DNA of 5,541 nt, taken from Actinomycetota bacterium. Its GTDB lineage: Bacteria > Actinomycetota > Thermoleophilia > Gaiellales > Gaiellaceae. The notes beneath the pieces were generated by a model. It ran no database searches, had not been told where the DNA came from, and saw only the letters and a list, made by a program, of their open reading frames with translations. How positions within the stretch are numbered: position 1 is the first letter of the stretch; each line of letters starts with the position of its first letter. The position numbers and the translations under genes are program-made. The stretch is from contig JACCYG010000346.1 of the NCBI GenBank assembly GCA_013696595.1, forward strand, positions 1 through 5,541. Reading direction: 5' to 3'. This document shows, piece by piece, positions 1 to 5,541 of this stretch.

Positions 1-720
1 GGAATTGGACAGGCGGCGGCCGTCGCGCTCGCCGGCGCGGGCGCTCGCCTGGCGCTGGGCGCGCGCCGGGTCGAGCGGGTCGAGCGGCTGGCGGACGAGC
101 TCGCCGGAGACCACGTGTTCGCGCCCCTGGACGTCATCGATCCGGAGAGCGCGTCGCGTTTCGTTGAGCACGCGGTCTCGGAGCTCGGCGGCATCGACAT
201 CTTGGTGAACGGAGCGGGCCTCGCACTCGGCAGAGTCTCGATCGCCGAGGGAAGCGACGAGGACGACCGCGTCGTCTTCGAGACGAACGTGCTAGGGCTC
301 CTGCGCATGACGCGCCTCGTCCTTCCGCACATGGAGGACGGCCGCGGCCACGTCGTGAACCTGGGGTCGACGGCGGGCCGCGAGGCCTACATCTACGGCG
401 GCATGTACGTCGGCTCGAAGTACGCGGTTCGCGCGCTCACGTACGTGCTGCGGAAGGAGCTCGTCGGGAGAATCCGCGTGTCGACGGTCGATCCCGGCAT
501 GGTCGGAGGCACGGAGTTTTCCGACGTGCGATTCGGCGGCGACGAGGAGCGCAAGCGCGCCGTCTACGAGGGGGTCGACTACGTCACGGCAGAGGACATC
601 GCCGACTGCATTCTCTGGGTCGTGACGCGTCCGCCGCATATGAGCGTCGACGAGGTCGTGATCAGACCGCTCCAGCAAGCGAGCCAGGACGAGATCGTCC
701 GGCGCACGGACGCCCGGTAG
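1..720 (+). CDS. YdfG-like short-chain dehydrogenase/reductase (5' truncated by window edge)
   Basis: This is an NAD(P)-dependent oxidoreductase of the classical SDR family. The frame is open from base 1 and gives 239 residues before TAG at 718-720. It begins inside the cofactor loop (GIG, residues 1-3 of the fragment), so only about 10-20 N-terminal residues should be missing. Visible motifs are the NNAG-type motif as NGAG (70-73), Asn96, and the catalytic Ser123, Tyr136 and Lys140 (YVGSK) with the usual 13-residue Ser-Tyr spacing. A DPGMVGGTEF stretch follows at about 164-173. Arginines after the second strand (GARR, 20-23) favour NADP(H) over NAD(H). The segment after the PG motif (GGTEFSDVRFGGDEE) and the end (RPPHM...VVIRPLQQ) resemble E. 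coli YdfG, which oxidises serine and other 3-hydroxy acids and reduces malonic semialdehyde. The substrate here is inferred from family only. No membrane segment is seen. It is the first visible gene of a run with the glycosidase and GT4 genes; its promoter lies outside the window. Confidence 0.93.
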   Translation, partial: GIGQAAAVALAGAGARLALGARRVERVERLADELAGDHVFAPLDVIDPESASRFVEHAVSELGGIDILVNGAGLALGRVSIAEGSDEDDRVVFETNVLGLLRMTRLVLPHMEDGRGHVVNLGSTAGREAYIYGGMYVGSKYAVRALTYVLRKELVGRIRVSTVDPGMVGGTEFSDVRFGGDEERKRAVYEGVDYVTAEDIADCILWVVTRPPHMSVDEVVIRPLQQASQDEIVRRTDAR

Positions 721-2784
721 ATGGCCCTCACGATCCTCGAGGGGTCGACGTTCTGCGTCTGCGACGAGCGCGGCGACCTCGACGGCCCGACGATGGGCCT
801 CTTCACGGAGGACACGCGGTTCCTCTCGCGCTGGCTCCTGACGATCAACGGCGCGCGGCCGCTTCTGCTCTCGTCTGGGCAGGTCGAGTACTACTCGGTG
901 GCCTTCTATCTTCGAAATCCGGTCACCGGCGGGCTGGGCCAGGACGAGCTCTCGATCGCCCGCGAGCGCTTCGTGGGCGAAGGGATGCAGGACCACCTCG
1001 TCGTCCGAAACCACGCCCATCGGCCGGTCGAGTTCGAGCTTGCCCTCGAGGCCGGCAACGACTTCGCCGACATCTTCGCGGTCAAGGAGTACGACTTCGC
1101 GCTCGGCGATCCGCAGAATGCGAAGCCACTTCCCCCGCTTGTCTCTCCGTCGTACGAGGAAGAAGACAACCGCCTCGTCCTCGCGGCCGGCGACGACTAC
1201 GCCGGCCTGACGCAGGTCTTCTTCTCGGGCCGCGGCGACGTGGACGGAGCCGTCGTGCGCTACCGCGTCGGGCTCGATCCAGGAGAGCGCTGGCAGCTTC
1301 GCATCGACATCACGCCGTCGTCGGACGGGTCGCGAACCGCCCCGCGCCTCGTCGAGCGGGAGTTCGGCGAGGAGCTCTCGCGCGTTCGCGCATCCCTCGA
1401 CGCCTGGAAGATGCGCGTCCCTCAGCTGCGGGCCTCGTGGGACCCGCTCGCGGCGGCCTTCGAGCGATCGGTGTCGGACCTCGCGTGTCTCCGCATGCGC
1501 GAGGACGGCGCCGTCGACCAGCTTCCGGCGGCCGGCATGCCCTGGTTCATGACCGTCTTCGGCCGCGACACGCTCATCACGTCTCTTCAGGGCCTTCTGC
1601 TCGGGCCGGAGCTCGCGCGGAACGCGCTGACCGCGCTCGCGGAGCTTCAGGCGACGGAGGACGATCCGGACATCGACGCCGAGCCGGGGAAGATCGTCCA
1701 CGAGGTCCGCGCCGGAAAGGCGGCGAAGGCCTGGTTCCCGCGGTATTACGGAACCGTCGACGCGACGCCGCTCTTCCTGATCCTCCTCTCGGAGGTCTGG
1801 CGGTGGACGGACGATGCGGGCTTTGTTCGAGGGCTCCGCGAGCCGGCCCTGAACGCGCTTCGCTGGATCGACGAGTATGGCGATGCCGACGGAGACGGCT
1901 TCGTCGAGTACTGTCGCCGCTCGTCGCGCGGCCTCGAGAACCAGTCGTGGAAGGACTCGGGGAACTCGCAGCTCTTCCAGGACGGAACGCAGGCCGAGGC
2001 GCCGATCGCCCCCTGCGAGGTGCAAGGCTACGTCTACGACGCGAAGCTTCGCGCGGCGGAGCTCGCGCGCGAGGTCTGGCGCGATCGGGAGCTTTCCGAC
2101 CGGCTCGATCGCGAGGCGCAGGAGCTCCGGGAGCGTTTCAACGAGGCGTTCTGGTGCGAGGAGCGCGGCGGGTACTACGCGCTCGCGCTCGACAGGGAAA
2201 AGCGGCGGATCGACTCGCTCACGTCGAACATCGGGCACCTCCTCTGGAGCGGGATCGTCTCGCCGGAGCGGATCGAGCCGGTCGTCGACCGTCTGATGGG
2301 CGAAGAGCTTTGGTCGGGATGGGGCGTGCGGACGATGTCCTCGGCCGACGCGGGGTACAGCCCGCTCACGTATCACAACGGCACGGTCTGGCCGCACGAC
2401 AACGCCCTGATCGCGGCCGGGCTCGCGCGCTGCTCACGCTGGCTCGAGGCGCAGCGGATCGTCCGGCGCGTGGTCGAGGCGTCCGCGCACTTCGAGCACC
2501 AGCTGCCGGAGGTCTTCGCCGGCTTTCTGCGCTCGGAGACTCCGTTCCCGATCGCCTACCCGACCGCTGCGCGACCGCAGGCGTGGGCCGCCGGCACCCC
2601 GGTCCTCCTTCTCCAGCTTCTGCTGGGTATCCAGCCCGATCGCCGGCGCCAGACGCTTGCGACCGTTGCGCCGCCCGAATTGCCTTCGTGGGCGGGGTCA
2701 CTCAGACTCTCCGGCGTGCGCGCCTTCGATCGAACCTGGAACGTCACCCTCGAGGACGGGGCGGTCACGGTCGCCGAGGGGTAG
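721..2784 (+). CDS. Glycogen debranching enzyme-like glycosidase (GDE_N_bis plus (alpha/alpha)6 barrel)
   Basis: This is a complete 687-residue protein. Residues about 4-200 form the N-terminal beta domain seen in a subset of debranching-type enzymes (ILEGSTF...CDERGDL...GLFTEDTRFLSRW). Residues about 235-640 form an (alpha/alpha)6-toroid glycosidase domain of the amylo-alpha-1,6-glucosidase/mannosylglycerate-hydrolase (GH63-like) superfamily. A short beta tail ends the chain. Conserved stretches are PWFMTVFGRDT (274-284), GKIVHEVR (323-330), YYGTVDATP (342-350), QSWKDS (408-413), YHNGTVWPHDNA (551-562) and HQLPEVFAG (593-601). By analogy with the superfamily, Asp412 is the likely general acid and Glu597 the likely base; this is inferred, not proven. 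DADGDGFVE (388-396) looks like a calcium-binding loop. There is no signal peptide, so it should act in the cytoplasm. The ATG at 721 abuts the dehydrogenase TAG without a good Shine-Dalgarno site, which suggests translational coupling. The start is supported because the conserved domain begins within five residues. Actual substrate (glycogen branch, trehalose-like or glycosylglycerate-type solute) is unknown. Confidence 0.92.
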   Translation: MALTILEGSTFCVCDERGDLDGPTMGLFTEDTRFLSRWLLTINGARPLLLSSGQVEYYSVAFYLRNPVTGGLGQDELSIARERFVGEGMQDHLVVRNHAHRPVEFELALEAGNDFADIFAVKEYDFALGDPQNAKPLPPLVSPSYEEEDNRLVLAAGDDYAGLTQVFFSGRGDVDGAVVRYRVGLDPGERWQLRIDITPSSDGSRTAPRLVEREFGEELSRVRASLDAWKMRVPQLRASWDPLAAAFERSVSDLACLRMREDGAVDQLPAAGMPWFMTVFGRDTLITSLQGLLLGPELARNALTALAELQATEDDPDIDAEPGKIVHEVRAGKAAKAWFPRYYGTVDATPLFLILLSEVWRWTDDAGFVRGLREPALNALRWIDEYGDADGDGFVEYCRRSSRGLENQSWKDSGNSQLFQDGTQAEAPIAPCEVQGYVYDAKLRAAELAREVWRDRELSDRLDREAQELRERFNEAFWCEERGGYYALALDREKRRIDSLTSNIGHLLWSGIVSPERIEPVVDRLMGEELWSGWGVRTMSSADAGYSPLTYHNGTVWPHDNALIAAGLARCSRWLEAQRIVRRVVEASAHFEHQLPEVFAGFLRSETPFPIAYPTAARPQAWAAGTPVLLLQLLLGIQPDRRRQTLATVAPPELPSWAGSLRLSGVRAFDRTWNVTLEDGAVTVAEG

Positions 2785-2795
2785 GGTCTGGAGTG
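2776..2795 (+). promoter_or_regulatory. Ribosome binding site and GTG start of the GT4 gene
   Basis: A purine-rich GAGGGG (2776-2781) forms the last two sense codons of the glycosidase, directly before its TAG (2782-2784). It lies 11 nt upstream of the GTG at 2793-2795, a slightly long but usable spacing. There is no ATG or TTG in frame nearby, and the protein motif begins right at this GTG, so the start is well determined. Placing the site within the preceding gene implies co-translation with it. Confidence 0.5.
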
Positions 2796-3854
2796 CGGAT
2801 CGCGATCCTCGCGCCGGTGTGGTTCCCCGTTCCTCCGACGGGATACGGCGGGATCGAGTCGGTCGTCTCGCTGCTCGCGGACGGGCTCGCCGACGCCGGT
2901 CACGAGGTGACGCTTTTCGCCTCGGGCGACTCGCGCACACGCGCGAAGCTCGCGTCGGTCTTCGCGGAGGCGCCGTCGAGCCTGATCGGGAGCAGCTGGG
3001 TCGACCTGCGCCACGCCGTCTCCTGCTATACGCGGGCGGCGGAGTTCGACGTGATCAACGACCACTCAGGGATGGTGGCCGCGGCGCTCGCCGGGACCGT
3101 CGCGACGCCCGTCGTCCACACGGTCCACGGACCCGTGGAGGACATCGCACACGGCAATTACAAGGCGATCGCCGAGCTCAGCCCCGAGATCGGGTTCATC
3201 TCGCTGTCGCTCAACCAGCGCAAGCCGGCGCCTGAGCTTCCGTGGGTGGCGAACTGCCCGAACGCGCTCGACCTCGACTCGTACCCCTACCACGCTGAGC
3301 GCGGGGAATACCTGCTCTTCCTCGGACGCTTCAGCGAAGACAAGGGATGCCATCGTGCGATCGAGGTGGCGAAGCGAGCGGGGATCCCGCTGAAGATCGC
3401 GGGGAAGAAGCGGGACCACGCCGAGCTCGAGTACTTCGACGCGATCGTGCGGCCCCATCTGGGCGAAGACGTCGAGTACCTCGGCGAGACGAGCCACCTC
3501 ACGAAGGTCGCGCTTCTACAGAATGCCCGCGCGACGCTCTTCCCGATCGAGTGGGAGGAGCCCTTCGGCCTCGTCATGATCGAGTCGATGGCGTGCGGGA
3601 CCCCGGTGATCGCGACGCGGTGGGGGGCGGTGCCCGAGGTGGTCGAGCATGGGCGGAGCGGGATCATCGTGGACCACTACCTCGACATGGTCGACGCGAT
3701 CTCGGAGGCCGACGCGCTCGAGCCGGGCGAATGCCGCCGCTACGCGGAGGAGCGCTTCTCGGCCGTGCGTATGGTCGCCGACTACGAGGCGGTCTACCGA
3801 ACCGTCGCGGGCCTTCGCCGGGGGAGATCGCGGTTCGCGCCTTGGCGGCGCTAA
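2793..3854 (+). CDS. Glycosyltransferase family 4 (GT-B fold)
   Basis: This is a complete 353-residue retaining glycosyltransferase with a GTG start, 8 nt after the glycosidase stop. The first residues form the first Rossmann strand (IAILAPVWFPVPP), so no longer N-terminus is needed. Motifs in order: the glycine loop GYGGIE (17-22); LADAGHEVTLFASGDS (32-47); a VHGP segment (111-114); FLGRFSEDKG (176-185) with Arg179 and Lys184 expected to hold the nucleotide-sugar phosphates; KIAGK (201-205); and the EX7E motif Glu256-Glu264 in EEPFGLVMIE, followed by SMACGTPVIA. All key GT4 residues look intact. The N-terminal pattern resembles the AviGT4-like branch of GT4. The donor is probably a nucleoside diphosphate sugar; donor and acceptor are not readable. 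No membrane helix is seen; the C-terminus is basic (LRRGRSRFAPWRR), which might aid contact with acidic lipids, though this is speculative. Context suggests it works with the upstream glycosidase. Its stop overlaps the convergent cystathionine gene by 4 nt. Confidence 0.94.
   Translation: MRIAILAPVWFPVPPTGYGGIESVVSLLADGLADAGHEVTLFASGDSRTRAKLASVFAEAPSSLIGSSWVDLRHAVSCYTRAAEFDVINDHSGMVAAALAGTVATPVVHTVHGPVEDIAHGNYKAIAELSPEIGFISLSLNQRKPAPELPWVANCPNALDLDSYPYHAERGEYLLFLGRFSEDKGCHRAIEVAKRAGIPLKIAGKKRDHAELEYFDAIVRPHLGEDVEYLGETSHLTKVALLQNARATLFPIEWEEPFGLVMIESMACGTPVIATRWGAVPEVVEHGRSGIIVDHYLDMVDAISEADALEPGECRRYAEERFSAVRMVADYEAVYRTVAGLRRGRSRFAPWRR
3851..3854. other. Overlapping stop codons of two convergent genes
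   Basis: The four bases CTAA contain TAA of the plus-strand GT4 gene (3852-3854) and, on the other strand, TAG of the cystathionine gene (3851-3853). The two transcription units therefore meet tail to tail with no spacer. I saw no GC hairpin followed by a T run on either side, so any terminator would have to lie inside the opposing coding sequence or depend on Rho. Confidence 0.95.
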
Positions 3855-5008
3855 CCCGAGCGGGACGGTTCAGCGACCCTCGTGAGCGCCTGTTCTAGGT
3901 CCGCGATCAGGTCGTCGGCCGATTCGATTCCGACGGAGAGGCGGATGAGGTTGTCGGGGACCGGGAACGGCGACTCCGCGGTCGATGCGTGCGTCATGAG
4001 CCCGGGGTGCTCGATCAGGCTCTCGACACCGCCGAGGCTCTCGCCGAGCTGCCAGACCGACGTTGACCGCAGAACCTCGAGCGCGTCCTGCTGCGAGCCG
4101 GCGACCTCGAACGACATCATCCCGCCGAAGTCGTCCATCTGCGCGGCGGCCAGGTCATGGGCCGGATGGCTTACGAGACCGGGGTAGCGCACGCGCTCGA
4201 CCGCCGGATGGGCTTCGAGGAACTCGGCGATCCTGCGCGCGTTCGCGCAGTGCTCGCGCATCCGGACCGAGAGCGTCTTCAGCCCGCGAAGGACGAGCCA
4301 CGAGTCGAACGGCCCCGGGATCCCTCCCAGCGACTTCTGGAGAAAGGCGAGCCGGTCGGCGATCGTCGGGTCGTTCGTCGCGGCGAAGCCTCCCACGACG
4401 TCCGAGTGCCCACCCAGGTACTTGGTCGTCGAGTGGATGACGACGTCGGCGCCGAGATCGAGCGGCCGCTGGAGGTAAGGCGTCGCAAACGTGTTGTCGA
4501 CCACGCAGATCGCTCCGACGGAATGCGCGGCTTCCGCCGCCGCCCGGATGTCGACGACGTTCAGGAGCGGATTCGTGGGCGATTCGACCCAGACGAGCCG
4601 CGTGCGCTCGTCGAGCGCCTCGCCGAGGCGCGTGCTCATTTCCTCGGTAGACCGGAAGTCGAACACGTAGCCCTTCGGCTCGTACACCTTCGAGAAGAGG
4701 CGATACGTCCCCCCGTAGACGTCGTTCACGGAGACGACGCGGTCACCGGGCGAAACGAGGTGCATGAGCGTCGTCGTCGCGGCCATCCCGGACGCGAAGG
4801 CAAATCCGAAGCCCGCATTCTCGAGGGAGGCGAGGCAGGTCTCGAGGGCCGTGCGCGTCGGGTTGCCGCTCCGGGAGTAGTCGTAGCCCTTGTGCCGCCC
4901 GACCTCCTCCTGGATGTACGTGGAGGTCTGGTAGATCGGGACGATCACGGCGCCCGTCGTCGGATCCGGCTCCTGGCCGTCGTGAATCGCGCGCGTCTCG
5001 AAGTCCAC
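3851..5008 (-). CDS. Cystathionine gamma-synthase / gamma-lyase (Cys/Met metabolism PLP enzyme)
   Basis: This is a 385-residue fold-type I PLP enzyme of the Cys/Met metabolism family, a normal full length. It either joins O-acyl-homoserine to cysteine (gamma-synthase, methionine synthesis) or cleaves cystathionine to cysteine (gamma-lyase). Motifs: FETRAIHDGQEPD (3-15), DYSRSGNPTR (43-52, Tyr and Arg for the neighbour subunit's PLP phosphate), SGMAA (73-77), VYGGTYRLF (97-105), Asp171 in VVDNTFATPY for the pyridine nitrogen, the Schiff-base lysine Lys196 in HSTTKYLGG, and SLGGVESLIEHP (324-335). Asp43 matches the aspartate typical of E. coli gamma-synthase rather than the glutamate of animal gamma-lyase, but Glu329 is shared by both, so the reaction stays open. 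I chose GTG at 5008, 10 nt after the upstream gene's stop. An in-frame GTG at 5083 would add 25 residues that do not resemble the family and overlap the upstream gene. No clear Shine-Dalgarno site is visible, so translational coupling is likely. It is cytosolic. Confidence 0.94.
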   Translation of the reverse strand: MDFETRAIHDGQEPDPTTGAVIVPIYQTSTYIQEEVGRHKGYDYSRSGNPTRTALETCLASLENAGFGFAFASGMAATTTLMHLVSPGDRVVSVNDVYGGTYRLFSKVYEPKGYVFDFRSTEEMSTRLGEALDERTRLVWVESPTNPLLNVVDIRAAAEAAHSVGAICVVDNTFATPYLQRPLDLGADVVIHSTTKYLGGHSDVVGGFAATNDPTIADRLAFLQKSLGGIPGPFDSWLVLRGLKTLSVRMREHCANARRIAEFLEAHPAVERVRYPGLVSHPAHDLAAAQMDDFGGMMSFEVAGSQQDALEVLRSTSVWQLGESLGGVESLIEHPGLMTHASTAESPFPVPDNLIRLSVGIESADDLIADLEQALTRVAEPSRSG

Positions 5009-5018
5009 GGCGTCGATG

Positions 5019-5541
5019 TTACCCGGGAGGATCCTCGACGCTCTCGGCGCCGAGGAACGCCGCGAGACGCTCGAGCGCTTCACCCAGGCCGCTCAGATCC
5101 CCCCGCGGCTCAGCGAAAACACCGTGGACGCGGAAGATCCGCGCCCGGCGATCGTACTCCGGATCGATGCGGCCGACCAGCCGGTCGCCGTGCAGGACGG
5201 GAAGGACGAAGTATCCGTACTCGCGTTTCGCCTTCGGGACATAGATCTCCATCCGGTAGCGGAAGCCGAAGAGTTCCTCGGCCCGGTCACGATTGTGGAT
5301 GAGACGGTCGAACGGCGAGAGGAGCGTCGTACGAGCCGGAACCGGATCGTCCGCACGCTCGAGTAGGTCAGGGTGGGCGACCCAGGTGCCTGGCACGTCT
5401 CGCACGCGCACGGCCACGCCCGGTCCTCTCCGGACGATTCCGAGCGACCGCACCCGGCGCTCCGCGATCTGCCGCTCTGCTTCGCGCGCGGAGACGGTCT
5501 CGGTGCGCGGGTACCACCGCCCCGCGAGGTCCCAGAGCCGT
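5019..5541 (-). CDS. Winged-helix DNA-binding protein, HTH_42 / AlkZ-YcaQ-like (N-terminus outside window)
   Basis: The frame stays open to the right edge, and the last complete codon at that end is 5538-5540. It gives the C-terminal 173 residues before TAA at 5019-5021. Recognisable family features are a WDLAGRWYPRTE start, an AERRVRSLGI helix (about 26-35), LLSPFDRLIHNRDR (about 73-86), and YGYFVLPVLHGDRLVGRIDP (about 108-127). These are typical of the winged-helix family that includes the DNA glycosylases AlkZ and YcaQ, which remove bulky or crosslinked alkylated bases. Full-length members are usually about 360-400 residues, so roughly half is missing. The catalytic glutamine motif of AlkZ lies in the absent N-terminal part, so enzyme activity cannot be judged; it could also be a non-catalytic member. 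A GTG at 5453 is not the real start because family-like sequence continues upstream. It precedes the cystathionine gene by 10 nt on the same strand and probably shares its mRNA. Confidence 0.85.
   Translation of the reverse strand, partial: RLWDLAGRWYPRTETVSAREAERQIAERRVRSLGIVRRGPGVAVRVRDVPGTWVAHPDLLERADDPVPARTTLLSPFDRLIHNRDRAEELFGFRYRMEIYVPKAKREYGYFVLPVLHGDRLVGRIDPEYDRRARIFRVHGVFAEPRGDLSGLGEALERLAAFLGAESVEDPPG

Noticed and set aside
69..86. Tandem 9-mer GGTCGAGCG repeated twice
   Set aside because: It sits in frame in the dehydrogenase, encoding RVERVER in a surface helix typical of SDR proteins. Two short copies are not a meaningful repeat array.
292..2397. A 701-codon open frame on the minus strand opposite the dehydrogenase and glycosidase genes
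   Set aside because: It is a shadow of high-GC codon bias. The translation is dominated by Arg, Val, Asp, Glu and Leu with no recognisable domain, while the plus-strand frames carry clear conserved motifs.
1437..2792. Long upstream extension of the GT4 reading frame through the glycosidase gene
   Set aside because: The extension is Arg/Ala/Gly-rich without domain signal and lies out of frame within a confident gene. GT4 homology begins at the GTG at 2793.
3800..3900. Possible intrinsic terminator between the convergent operons
   Set aside because: The region is GC-rich, but I could not find a stable stem followed by a T run on either strand.
5027..5036. Perfect 10-bp palindrome GAGGATCCTC just upstream of the cystathionine start
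   Set aside because: Several 10-bp palindromes are expected by chance in a window this size. This one is in codons of the winged-helix gene and has no second copy nearby that I noticed.
4157..5302. A 381-codon plus-strand frame opposite the cystathionine gene and the winged-helix gene
   Set aside because: The translation is low-complexity (Arg, Asp, Val, Gly rich) with no motif, and the minus strand holds a PLP enzyme with all catalytic residues.

Overview
The window is GC-rich and almost wholly coding. Codons mostly end in G or C (CTC, GTC, ATC, GCG, TCG, CGC), GTG is used as a start codon, and gaps between genes are close to zero. This fits a free-living high-GC bacterium. The combination of a GDE_N-type debranching-like glycosidase, a GT4 glycosyltransferase and an AlkZ/YcaQ-like winged-helix protein is most suggestive of Actinomycetota, perhaps a deep-branching or soil lineage. 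That placement is inference; no rRNA or other phylogenetic marker is present. I see no mobile element, CRISPR array, tRNA or rRNA gene, and no stretch over 300 bases without a gene.

Left part, plus strand (1-3854): three tightly packed genes that look like one transcription unit. They are the 3' part of a YdfG-like short-chain dehydrogenase (1-720), a complete 687-residue glycogen-debranching-enzyme-like glycosidase (721-2784) whose ATG directly follows the dehydrogenase stop, and a complete 353-residue GT4 glycosyltransferase (2793-3854) starting 8 nt after the glycosidase stop. All three proteins appear cytoplasmic. Pairing a glycosidase of the debranching/mannosylglycerate-hydrolase superfamily with a GT4 transferase suggests making and trimming or recycling a glucan, glycoside or sugar-based solute. 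The substrate cannot be read from sequence.

Right part, minus strand (3851-5541): two genes transcribed toward the first unit. A winged-helix protein of the HTH_42/AlkZ-YcaQ family enters from the right edge without its N-terminus (5541-5019). After a 10-nt gap comes a complete PLP-dependent cystathionine gamma-synthase/gamma-lyase (5008-3851).

The two units converge with overlapping stop codons (CTAA, 3851-3854), so there is no spacer for an ordinary intergenic terminator. The points most worth following up are the glycosidase-GT4 pair of unknown substrate, the convergent 4-nt overlap, and the start-site correction for the PLP enzyme. Otherwise the window reads as ordinary chromosomal metabolism, with no clear sign of a defence or mobile system.
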